Assembly (NCBI GenBank): GCA_015060535.1
Contig: SUYH01000009.1
Location: forward strand, 21,482-85,481
Direction: 5' to 3'
DNA length: 64,000 nucleotides
DNA from: Prevotella sp.
Lineage (GTDB): Bacteria; Bacteroidota; Bacteroidia; Bacteroidales; Bacteroidaceae
Shown here piece after piece: positions 31,088-40,400 of the stretch (the first letter of the stretch is position 1; each line of letters opens with the position of its first letter). The notes under the pieces were generated by a model. That model had not been told where the DNA came from. It was given only the letters and a program-made list of their open reading frames with translations, and searched no databases. The translations under genes were made by a program, and so were the position numbers.

Positions 31088-33937
31088 ATGAGACTACGAC
31101 ATTTTTTATTCTTTATTTTATATTTTTTATTTAGCTCCGCAGGAGCGCAAGACGTTCTCTCGCTGGCGGGCTCATGGGATTTCGCCATTGGTGAAAAACC
31201 CGTATACAACGACTACGTGATGCTGCCAGGATCAATGCTGACCAACGATAAAGGCAACAAGGTCAGTGTCAATACCCAGTGGACTGGTTCACTCTATGAC
31301 TCGTCGTTCTACTTCAATCCCTATATGGAGAAATATCGTCATGAGGGTGAGATGAAGTTCCCCTTTTTCCTGACTCCTAAATATCATTATACGGGAAAAG
31401 CATGGTATCGCAGATCAGTTTATGTGCCTCGCGACTGGCGTTATGCACGTTCATTCCTCTTCTTGGAGCGACCCCATATCGAGACTACCGTTTATGTCAA
31501 CGGCCATCAGGTGGGGCATCAGATGTCGCTATCAGCACCGCATGAGTACGAGGTGACGAAATGGTTGAAGCCCGGTGAGAAAAATGAAATAGCCATTTGC
31601 GTGTATAATGGTATCGAGAACGTCTGCGTCGGACAGGATTCTCACTCTGTCACCGACCAGACTCAAGGAAACTGGAACGGAATAGCGGGGCGTATTGAAC
31701 TGCAGGGAAAGCCAGAGGACGTGTGTATCCGCAGCGTACGGGTTTATCCTGATATCGACAATAAGATAGCCCATGTGCTGGTGAAGGTCGATAGGTCATC
31801 CTATGTGTCTGGGTTCATTACCTCAGCAGAAGCTCTTCTCGTAGAAGGAGACAGCGTGCTAAAAGTGAAGTGTGTACCCACCTTAGTCGATGCTGACGAA
31901 TATGTGATCCGACTAGATATGTCGAAGGCTTTACGTCTGTGGGATGAGTTCTCGCATAAGGTTTATCGGTTGGTTGTTTATGCCCATAACGACAGCTATC
32001 AGACGCAGTTTGGCATGCGGCAGATGACGGTTGAGGGAGCTCAGTTGCTGATGAACGGGAAACCGGTGTTCCTGCGTGGAACGTTAGACAACTGTTGTTT
32101 TCCAGAAACGGGCTATCCTCCCACAGATGAAGCCTCCTGGGAACGAGTGTTCCGCAAATGCAAAGAGTATGGCATCAACCATGTCCGATTCCACTCCTAT
32201 TGTCCACCGGAAGCTGCTTTCAATGTGGCTGACCGATTGGGACTCTATCTCCAGCCTGAAGGTCCTACGTGGCCTAATCACGGTGTAAAGCTGCGTCGTG
32301 GAATGGCTATCGACCAATACCTGTTGGACGAGAGCCGGCGTATCATTGATGCTTATGGCAACCATCCTTCATTCACGATGATGGCAGCAGGTAACGAACC
32401 TGCAGGTGACTGGGTGAGCTATTGTCGTGACTGGGTGAAGCTGATGAAGAAGTACGACCCTTCTCGCATCTATTGCGGTGCTTCTGTAGGTGGCGGATGG
32501 GCATGGGATGATGGCTCAGAATATCATGTGAAGGCTGGAGCACGAGGTCTCGATTGGGACAAGCGCGCTCCGCATAGTGATGATGACTATTACCAGCAGT
32601 TGCTCTTCCCCCGCAATTATAAGGATACTGTTCCGAATAACTCGCCCATTGTGGCACATGAGCAAGGTCAGTGGTGTGCCTTCCCGGATTTTAAGGAAAT
32701 ACCCCAATATAAAGGTGTCTATCAAGCTCGGAACTTTGAAATTTTCCAAGACCTGTTGCGTGATAACGGTATGGCTTCGCAGGCAGAGCATTTCCTGATG
32801 GCCAGCGGTCGTTTACAGGTGTTAGCCTATAAATACGAGATAGAACGTAACTTGCGTACGAAGGACTATGCGGGTTTCCAGCTCTTGGGACTCAGCGACT
32901 ATAGTGGGCAGGGAACGGCACTTGTCGGACCGCTGAATGTCTTTTGGCGTGAGAAAGGCTATTGTACGGCCGGCGACTGGCGACAGTTCTGCAACCCAAT
33001 AGTCCCCTTGGCCCGTTTCCCCAAGTTCGTCTATACCAACAATGAGACGCTTCGGGTTCCTGTCGAGGTCTATAATGCTTTCGCCACCCTTCTGACGGAT
33101 GCCCATGCCGTCTATATCATCAGAGATGGCGAAAAAGTGCTCTATCAGGGTGAATTGTTCGCTGGCACGTTGCCTGTAGGCAAGAATATAGCCATTGGTA
33201 CTGTTGAGCAGTCCTTGGCTGGTATCACTGAACCACGAAAACTGACACTGTCGGTCCAGTTGTCTGAGAATGTCAGCAATCAGTGGGACTTCTGGGTTTA
33301 TCCTGAAACGTTAGAAGACATAGATGTCAAGAATGTGTATATCAGCGATACGATGGATGCCAAAGCCCAGAACATATTGGCCAAAGGAGGCATGGTGCTG
33401 TTGACGGCCGCTGGTAAGGTGAGGTATGGTAACGATGTGAAACACACCTTCCTACCAGTATTCTGGAATACCTCGTGGTTTAAGATGCGTCCTCCACATA
33501 CTACGGGAGCCTATATTCAAAAAGACCATCCCCTGTTCCGTGACTTTCCCACAGACGACTGGCAGAACCTGAACTGGTGGGAGCTGACCAACAGGACTCA
33601 GGTGATGAATCTTGCGGAGTTCCCCATGGACTATCAGCCTATCGTACAGCCTATTGACACATGGCATGTGTCGCGTAAGCTCGGTATGCTGCTTGAGGCT
33701 CGAGTGCTGAAGGGCCGCCTGCTGATGACGACGATGGATATCACGCATCGTCTGGAGAGTCGACCCGTCGCCCGTCAGTTGCGCCATAGCATCCTGCGCT
33801 ACATGCAAAGTCCGGAATTTAATCCTAAGACTACGGTGACGGCAGACGTTATCCGTCATCTTTTTGAGCAGGAAGCTCCTGCTATTAACATGTACACCAA
33901 GGATTCTCCCGATGAATTGAAACCCAAACTAAAATAA
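31088..33937 (+). CDS. GH2 beta-glycosidase
   Basis: Secreted 949-residue GH2 enzyme. Signal peptide MRLRHFLFFILYFLFSSAGA-Q, encoded by repeat copy C. Sandwich domain (about 25-210; YVNGHQVGHQMSLSAP), Ig-like domain, barrel with acid/base Glu in MMAAGNEPAG near 435 and a probable nucleophile Glu in IVAHEQGQWCAF near 520, then long C-terminal sandwich modules without DUF4982. The architecture differs from the other two GH2s here, so the linkage is probably different (beta-galactoside or beta-glucuronide in a pectin side chain). Two bases after GH35, nine before GH28. Confidence 0.87.
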   Translation: MRLRHFLFFILYFLFSSAGAQDVLSLAGSWDFAIGEKPVYNDYVMLPGSMLTNDKGNKVSVNTQWTGSLYDSSFYFNPYMEKYRHEGEMKFPFFLTPKYHYTGKAWYRRSVYVPRDWRYARSFLFLERPHIETTVYVNGHQVGHQMSLSAPHEYEVTKWLKPGEKNEIAICVYNGIENVCVGQDSHSVTDQTQGNWNGIAGRIELQGKPEDVCIRSVRVYPDIDNKIAHVLVKVDRSSYVSGFITSAEALLVEGDSVLKVKCVPTLVDADEYVIRLDMSKALRLWDEFSHKVYRLVVYAHNDSYQTQFGMRQMTVEGAQLLMNGKPVFLRGTLDNCCFPETGYPPTDEASWERVFRKCKEYGINHVRFHSYCPPEAAFNVADRLGLYLQPEGPTWPNHGVKLRRGMAIDQYLLDESRRIIDAYGNHPSFTMMAAGNEPAGDWVSYCRDWVKLMKKYDPSRIYCGASVGGGWAWDDGSEYHVKAGARGLDWDKRAPHSDDDYYQQLLFPRNYKDTVPNNSPIVAHEQGQWCAFPDFKEIPQYKGVYQARNFEIFQDLLRDNGMASQAEHFLMASGRLQVLAYKYEIERNLRTKDYAGFQLLGLSDYSGQGTALVGPLNVFWREKGYCTAGDWRQFCNPIVPLARFPKFVYTNNETLRVPVEVYNAFATLLTDAHAVYIIRDGEKVLYQGELFAGTLPVGKNIAIGTVEQSLAGITEPRKLTLSVQLSENVSNQWDFWVYPETLEDIDVKNVYISDTMDAKAQNILAKGGMVLLTAAGKVRYGNDVKHTFLPVFWNTSWFKMRPPHTTGAYIQKDHPLFRDFPTDDWQNLNWWELTNRTQVMNLAEFPMDYQPIVQPIDTWHVSRKLGMLLEARVLKGRLLMTTMDITHRLESRPVARQLRHSILRYMQSPEFNPKTTVTADVIRHLFEQEAPAINMYTKDSPDELKPKLK
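31101..31151 (+). repeat. Heptad-hairpin repeat, copy C (in GH2 signal peptide)
   Basis: Heptads TTTTTTA, TTCTTTA, TTTTATA, TTTTTTA, then TTTA, a GCTCC-GCA-GGAGC hairpin, GCAAG. It encodes the signal-peptide core and AGAQ. Confidence 0.8.
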
Positions 33938-33946
33938 GATAAGACA

Positions 33947-35266
33947 ATGAAGAAGATTCTATTCTTGTTGCTGGCTGTGATGACATTGACAGCTACAGCA
34001 AAGCCTAAGGCCAAGAAGGTCGTGGAGACATGGCCTGACGGTACCGTGATGGATGCGTGGTTCAAGGATACCACAAAAGTAGATGTCGAGAAACTCGGCA
34101 AGCAGTATGTGCTGACCGACTATGGGGTGATAGCTGGCAGTCCGCAGGTGCAGACTCAGCAGATTCAGGCTGTCATAGACCGTTGTGCCCAAGAGGGTGG
34201 TGGCGTGGTTGTCGTACCACAGGGTACCTTTATGACGGGAGCGCTGTTCTTCAAGCAGGGCACTCATCTGCATCTCCGTGAGAGTGCCACGCTGAAAGGT
34301 TCCGACCGCATCATCGACTATCCCATTCTCACGACCCGCATCGAGGGTGAGACCTGCAAGTACTTCTCAGCCCTCATCAATGCCGATGGTCTTGATGGCT
34401 TTACCATCAGTGGCCGGGGAACTATCGATGGCAATGGTCTGCAGTATTGGCAGGAGTTCTGGATTCGTCGTCAGTGGAACCGCCAGTGCACCAACAAGGA
34501 TGCCCAGCGTCCGCGTCTGACCTACGTGTCTAATTCCAGGAATGTGACTATCCAGGATGTCCATCTGATCAACTCGCCCTTCTGGACTAATCATGTCTAT
34601 AAGAGTGACCATGTGCGCTATCTGGGTTGTTACATCTATGCACCCACGGAAAATATCTTCACTCCTGATCCCAAACGTGGGGCACCATCGTCTGATGCCA
34701 TTGACATCGATGTGTGTACGGATGTGTTGATTGATGGGTGCTTCATGCACGTCAACGACGATGCCGTCGTATTGAAAGGTGGCAAGGGGACATGGGCTGA
34801 CAAAGACTCGACCAACGGTCCTTGTGAACGTATCATCATCCAGAACTGCCGCTATGGTCGCGTACATGGCTGTCTGACGTTAGGCTCCGAGTCGCTGCAC
34901 GACCGTAATATCATCCTGCGCAACTGTCATACCGACAATGCCAACCGAGTGCTGTGGCTGAAGATGCGACCAGACACCCCTCAGCATTACGAGTATGTCA
35001 CCGTAGAAGGCATCACGGGTCAGTGCGAGCGTTTCCTCTTTATCCAGCCCTGGACACAGTTCTTTAAGCCTGGCGACCGAGAAATGCCAGTGTCGCGTTG
35101 CAACAACATCACGCTGCGCAACAATCAGGTTGAAACGAAGAATATGATTGATGTGAAGACCTCCGACAAATATGAGCTGATCGACTTCACGCTCGATGGC
35201 AAACCGATTGATTTCTCTGACTCGCCACAGGCGACTCCAGAGAACGCTCCTAAGGTTTACCTGTAA
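33947..35266 (+). CDS. GH28 polygalacturonase family protein
   Basis: Secreted 439-residue right-handed beta-helix enzyme that would hydrolyse galacturonic acid or rhamnogalacturonan linkages. Signal peptide MKKILFLLLAVMTLTATA. Seen: the GH28 aspartates in SSDAIDID near residue 248 and NDDAVVLKGG near 265, followed by VHGCLTLGSES and the late VLWLKMRPD that corresponds to the family's R-I-K region. Likely exo-acting in this context. Last gene of the plus operon, ended by a hairpin shared with the convergent PL11. Confidence 0.9.
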   Translation: MKKILFLLLAVMTLTATAKPKAKKVVETWPDGTVMDAWFKDTTKVDVEKLGKQYVLTDYGVIAGSPQVQTQQIQAVIDRCAQEGGGVVVVPQGTFMTGALFFKQGTHLHLRESATLKGSDRIIDYPILTTRIEGETCKYFSALINADGLDGFTISGRGTIDGNGLQYWQEFWIRRQWNRQCTNKDAQRPRLTYVSNSRNVTIQDVHLINSPFWTNHVYKSDHVRYLGCYIYAPTENIFTPDPKRGAPSSDAIDIDVCTDVLIDGCFMHVNDDAVVLKGGKGTWADKDSTNGPCERIIIQNCRYGRVHGCLTLGSESLHDRNIILRNCHTDNANRVLWLKMRPDTPQHYEYVTVEGITGQCERFLFIQPWTQFFKPGDREMPVSRCNNITLRNNQVETKNMIDVKTSDKYELIDFTLDGKPIDFSDSPQATPENAPKVYL

Positions 35267-35271
35267 TAAAC

Positions 35272-35303
35272 GAAGAAGGCCTACTTGATGTAGGTCTTCT
35301 TTC
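35272..35303. terminator. Shared terminator between GH28 and PL11
   Basis: GAAGAAGGCCTAC pairs with GTAGGTCTTCTTTC over a TTGAT loop. On the minus strand TTTATTA follows. One arm codes the final residues of PL11. Probably bidirectional. Confidence 0.65.
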
Positions 35304-37401
35304 CGTTTGTAATATAGATTCCCTTCGTGGGATTCTCCACCGGGATGCCCATCAGGTTATAAATCTTGTCATCCTTTCCTGCTGTCGTCTTAAGCTCATA
35401 GATTCCTGTTGGGTCGTTACCTTGGAATGACTCAATGTAGTCAGGAAGGTAATAGCCCAGATGGGGCGGCTGGTTATATGCCACGTTCTGCCAGCAGATG
35501 CCCATACGGTATACATGGTCGTGCATCAGCGTAGGAACGCGGTAGTTGGTCGTGGTGATAGTTGAGTAAATGTTTAGTGCATCATCTGTTGCATTGCGCA
35601 ATATCAGTTCTTCACGCCAGTCTCCGAAGATATCAGCTGACAGACACGGTGTTGCCTTCGTGCTGTTGTTTGACTGTCCGGTAGGATAAGAACGACTACC
35701 GATGCCAAGTCTTGTGGCACTTGCATCCGTATTGTATTTGTAAATGTTGATACCGTCAAGCAGTTCATCCTGTGCGTCTCCATCCCAATAGATACGGAAG
35801 TTCATAGAAGGCTTGGAGTTACCAGCCTCTTTGCCGGTAATGACATTGAATGGATTCTGATTTCTGCTGTTGCTGTCAAAGCCACCATAGGATGACCAAA
35901 ACTCATAGCCGCGTGCAGATTCCACGATGTCTGCTGCAACACCGCGACCATTATCCTTTCCGGACTGACCACTCTTCATGAGAATTTCGCCTGTTGCAGC
36001 ATCGTGGATATCCCATGAGTAAGTGCCTTTCTCTTCGTGTACGTCAAAAAGCTCCAAACCAGGACGGTCGGGATTCAAGTCGCCAAGATGGATGGCGTCA
36101 CCATGACCGAATCCTGTCGCATAGAGTAGTTTTCCATCGTCATCCACTGCAGCGGAACCCCAAATAATCTCGTCTTTCCCATCACCGTCAACGTCAGCAA
36201 CAGACAGGTTGTGGTTGCCGTTAGCAAACATCGTATTGCTGCCACCGCCACTGGTGGCCTTCGGTGCTGTCACCTTTGCAGACTCCTGCATGTTGGCATC
36301 GACCACTGACCATTGGGTGTTAGAGTCAGAACGGTGTAGCCAACGATGTTTCAGTTGCAGACCATCGAAGTCAACGGCCCAAATGTATGCATAGCTGTAA
36401 TATCCACGGCAGAAGACACCACTGGGATTAGCGTCGGGCCCACCCAAATAGGCAACAGCAGCCAGATAGCGGTCTCCGCGGTTATAGCCGTGAGTGTCAG
36501 TCTTGCCTACTGCCCAGTTGAAGGTGCCTGCCGCTTCACTTAGCTCTGCTTTTGTGTTACGGTTAGGGTAGTAGGTGATGGTGTTGACAGCCTTACCTGT
36601 CAAGCCATCGAATACTGTCAGATACTCATGACCACCATCCATACGTCCTGATGATGTAATCCATGATTTGGTATTGTCGGCAGCCTTGATAGCGGCATTT
36701 GTCGTTGCTTGGTTTACATAGGTTCCTTCGCTGTCCTTCGAGCCAGGTGCCGTCTTGCACATCATCTCAGCCTTGCCGTTGCCGTCGAAGTCGTAGACCA
36801 TAAACTGGGTGTAGTGGGCACCAGCACGGATGTTCTGTCCTAAGTCTATGCGCCAAAGCTTAGTACCATCGAGTTTATAGCAGTCTATCAGCACGTTGCC
36901 GGTTATACCATCCTGACTGTTATCTTTAGAGTTAGAGGGATCCCATTTGACGAATATTTCGTATTGACCGTCCCCGTCCACATCACCTACAGAGCAGTCG
37001 TTAGGCGAGTAGGTATAGTCACTGCCAGCAGCAGGCTTGTCAAGTTTCAGTTCGAGGAATGCCTTCTCCCAAGGTGTCACGGCGTTTGTTGTTTCTGTCA
37101 ACTGACCATTCTGATAAACCTTTACTTGATAGGTGTCGGTAGCTGAACCAGATGTAGACATGAAGGTTGCACCATAGATGTCTTTTTTCAGTGTAGCCCC
37201 ATTCTTCAAAACCTCGAAGGTTGTACCCTTGTCGTCTGTGCCGAACATGCGCCAACTGATGTAGTGTTTGTTGGACATTGGAACTACAATTAGTCCACGG
37301 TCCAGTTTCTCCATCTGGCTAGCAGGGGTATCGCTGGGCTTCTGTGCAAAACCCGTCATCATTGCCAGGAGGCAACAGGATGTAGTGAGTTGTTTCTTCA
37401 T
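35281..37401 (-). CDS. PL11 rhamnogalacturonan lyase with C-terminal sorting-like tail
   Basis: Secreted 706-residue RG-I endo-lyase. Signal peptide MKKQLTTSCCLLAMMTGFA-Q; the ATG at 37401 was chosen because the upstream in-frame extension (from 37452) reads through a hairpin region and lacks a signal. Calcium-loop-like DGDG and DGNG repeats (VGDVDGDGQYEIFVKWDPSN, VADVDGDGKDEI) and YNQPPHLGYYLP match the other PL11s. The last 35 residues (IYNLMGIPVENPTKGIYI, then NGKK) form the tail shared with three other proteins here. Downstream of the larger PL11 in the same direction. Confidence 0.92.
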   Translation of the reverse strand: MKKQLTTSCCLLAMMTGFAQKPSDTPASQMEKLDRGLIVVPMSNKHYISWRMFGTDDKGTTFEVLKNGATLKKDIYGATFMSTSGSATDTYQVKVYQNGQLTETTNAVTPWEKAFLELKLDKPAAGSDYTYSPNDCSVGDVDGDGQYEIFVKWDPSNSKDNSQDGITGNVLIDCYKLDGTKLWRIDLGQNIRAGAHYTQFMVYDFDGNGKAEMMCKTAPGSKDSEGTYVNQATTNAAIKAADNTKSWITSSGRMDGGHEYLTVFDGLTGKAVNTITYYPNRNTKAELSEAAGTFNWAVGKTDTHGYNRGDRYLAAVAYLGGPDANPSGVFCRGYYSYAYIWAVDFDGLQLKHRWLHRSDSNTQWSVVDANMQESAKVTAPKATSGGGSNTMFANGNHNLSVADVDGDGKDEIIWGSAAVDDDGKLLYATGFGHGDAIHLGDLNPDRPGLELFDVHEEKGTYSWDIHDAATGEILMKSGQSGKDNGRGVAADIVESARGYEFWSSYGGFDSNSRNQNPFNVITGKEAGNSKPSMNFRIYWDGDAQDELLDGINIYKYNTDASATRLGIGSRSYPTGQSNNSTKATPCLSADIFGDWREELILRNATDDALNIYSTITTTNYRVPTLMHDHVYRMGICWQNVAYNQPPHLGYYLPDYIESFQGNDPTGIYELKTTAGKDDKIYNLMGIPVENPTKGIYITNGKKTYIK

Positions 37402-37434
37402 ATCCTTAATATTATTTAATGATGACTTTGAGTT

Positions 37435-37484
37435 TCGCTCGAAATCGTTCACGTTCGGTAGAAATCGAGCGAGCTCGTTTCTAC
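37435..37484 (-). promoter_or_regulatory. Two competing hairpins between the PL11 genes
   Basis: GTAGAAA(T)CGAG / CTCGTTTCTAC (37458-37484) forms one hairpin; TCGCTCGA (37435-37442) / TCGAGCGA (37465-37472) forms another. They share bases, so only one can form. A role in termination, mRNA processing or translation control is inference. Confidence 0.4.
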
Positions 37485-37486
37485 TC

Positions 37487-40400
37487 TCACTTAATCACGA
37501 TTTTCTTTCCGTTGTGAATGTAGATACCCTTCTTCGTCGGGTTCTCAACAGGCACACCGCTCAGCGTGTAGTACTTGCCGTCGTTCTTGGTGTCAGCATT
37601 CATGGCTTTAATGCCTGTAGGCTGATCGGTGACGCGCAGAATACCCTCTGCCTTCAGCAAGTCGCTGGTGTCCCAGTAGAGTCCGCTTGGCAGAGTGGGG
37701 AGATTGAGGGTTACTGACGATGATGCATTCAGTCTACCAACAGTCCAAAGAGTAACAGTTTCACCAAGTTTAGGCTGGGTACCAGCCCAGGTCACATTGA
37801 TGGTACCGGTAACGCTGAGTGTGCCTGCCACGCTAATCTTGGTGTTGGTATTGTTACCACGGCCTCTCGTAACTTTCAGACTGAGGTTGGTGGCGGTATA
37901 GGTGCCGCTACCTGTCAGCGTGGCGTCGCCCAGGACAGTACCGATGACCACGTTCTTGCCACTATTGTCGAAGGTGCCGGTGACCGTTGCCTTGCCCATG
38001 CCTTTGCTGTTGTTCCACTGAATGACGGGGTCATATGATCCGGTCTTCGTGTTCTTGAAGTTCAGCGTGCCTTCAAACTGGCTCCAGTCACCCTGCATGT
38101 TTGAGCGTACACTGGTGACGTTAACGGTCAGCGTACCTTTGCCGAACAGTTTGCCTGTGTAGTCGCATCGTGCATCGAGTGTCCACGTGGCTGTTTTACC
38201 CTCAGGCACAACGATGTTGACCTTGTTCCTGGAGTAGGAATAGATATTGTCGGGGTCTTTCAGTGTTCCACCATTCAGCACGACGGTATCAGGATATTGG
38301 TGAACATCGCTGATTTCTCCTACCTGTACGTTGCCTTGCTCGATGGTGAGAGTGCCATATTTGGCTGTACCATTGAGTATCAAGGTGCCTGTACCCGTCT
38401 TCGTCAATTGTTTCTTGGAACCGTCGATGCTGCCGTTGTGAGTCAATCGTGCAGCACCTGTGGTCTCAATAGTACCATTGCTGTCGATGTTGATATTTTG
38501 TGAGCTGACAGTAGTCCCGTTGATACCTAATGTACCACCGCTGAACACGATGGGGTTGTCTACTCCTCCCAAGGCGCCATATTCAACACCATCGCTGTTG
38601 GAAAGCGTAGAAACATTCAACTTTCCAGCTTGGAGATATATGCCACCGGTGAGTTTGTTTACATTGTTGATAGTAACACTGGCTTCACCTTTCTTGGTGA
38701 GCATAGCATTACCTACGATGTTTCCTGTTCCTTCAACAGTGTAGTCTTTGCTGCTGTTGTCGAAGGTAATGCTGCCAGGGGTCAGCTCGTCTGTGACGAT
38801 AATGGTCGTATTGGAAGCATTGTCGTTGAATGTGACATTGTCACCAGTGACGAAGATTTCCTTTTCGCCAGAAGAAGACTTGAAGTTCTCCGTCACAGCA
38901 AAATCCCATATACCATCGGTGCCACCGTCCCATGTGGTGTTCTCTGGACTACGCAAACTACTGACAACTAGATAGATATTGGTTATTACATCGGATTTGA
39001 CCTCACTTTCCAGCTTGCACTTCATTCCTTCCAATCCCTCAATGACAAAGTCGGAAATGTTGCCCTCAATCTTGGAACTCTGCATAATAAGGTATTTGCC
39101 TGGAGCCAAATTGCTCTCTCCCTCAGCGAAGTGGGGGATGATGCGCAGTACGGGAGTGCTATAGGCAGGACCGTACTGCCAGTCCTTCTTTTCGATAATC
39201 AGCGTTTCGGTACCAATCATGTCTGGAGACTGATAGACCAATCCACTGTGATCGCTGCTGACATCGAGTTCGACGATGGCACCAAAGCCAAGTGTCAATT
39301 TCTCCATGGCGAATCCAGAACTGTTGGTGTTGCTACCGCCAGGGCTAAGCACGGAACCATACGAAGCCACAACGCTCTTGAAGCGGGTATTAGACTCCGG
39401 ATAGGACTCCAGACGTCCGAAGCGGTTGATCCACACTGCGCTATGAGGCATGCCTCCCTGACTGGCCACCAGTGTACCGGCCCAAATTTCTGTGTCGCCC
39501 CAATACTCGTGTGCTATGTTCTCAGGCAACTTAAGAATACCATCACCTTGTTTTACAAGACGCATATTGCCGTTGAAACCGCCACCTGTCAGGGTGTGGG
39601 TAAAGTATCGGGTTGTGATATTGTTGTTGTCATCGTGACCCTCTACCCATGATGGAGCATTGTCGAAGAAGATATAAGGATCGACCGATGACTGGGGAAT
39701 GTTCACGGTGATATCGGCAGCCTCTGCCATCAACACCTGTTTGTCGCGTAGGCTATTGTCAATCATATCGCCACCCTTCACTTCCGTTCGTCCCGTCATA
39801 GTCAATGCGGGTGGAGCCTGGGTGATACCTTCCAGCTCGCCGAGGAAGTAGCTCACGTGAGGCGGCTGGTTATAGCCGCACATCTGCCATACCATCGCCT
39901 GACGGTACTGATGGTCGTGCCACAGAGTGGGAATGCGCCACTCAGTGGGAATCGTCGTGGTATAGATGCGAATCTTGTTGTCCTTAGTACGCATCATCAC
40001 TTCCTCGCGCCAGTCGCCTAAGATGTCGCCCTGATAGCAGGGCGTACCCTTCGTGTCGTTATTGGTCATGGAGCCCGTCAGTACTTCCAATGCCCCAGAC
40101 TGCCCGTACTTGTAGATGGCACCTGCAGAGTTCTTACCATTGCTATAGTCGAAAGACTCTTCCAACAGATCACCGTCCCAGTAAATGCGCATGTTTTGCG
40201 TCACGTTAGCGCTGGCTTTCGTCAAGCCAGTGATGTGGTCGTTGACCACGCAGCTGATGGGCTCGTCACGGCTGGACAAACCGATAGCACCGGGATAATC
40301 GTTGGTGAAGTTTCCACACATGGAACGTCCATCATCGTTGCCACTCGTACTGCGGTAGTATATCTTCGACGTCGTTGCATCGCGGAAGTTGTTATTGGGT

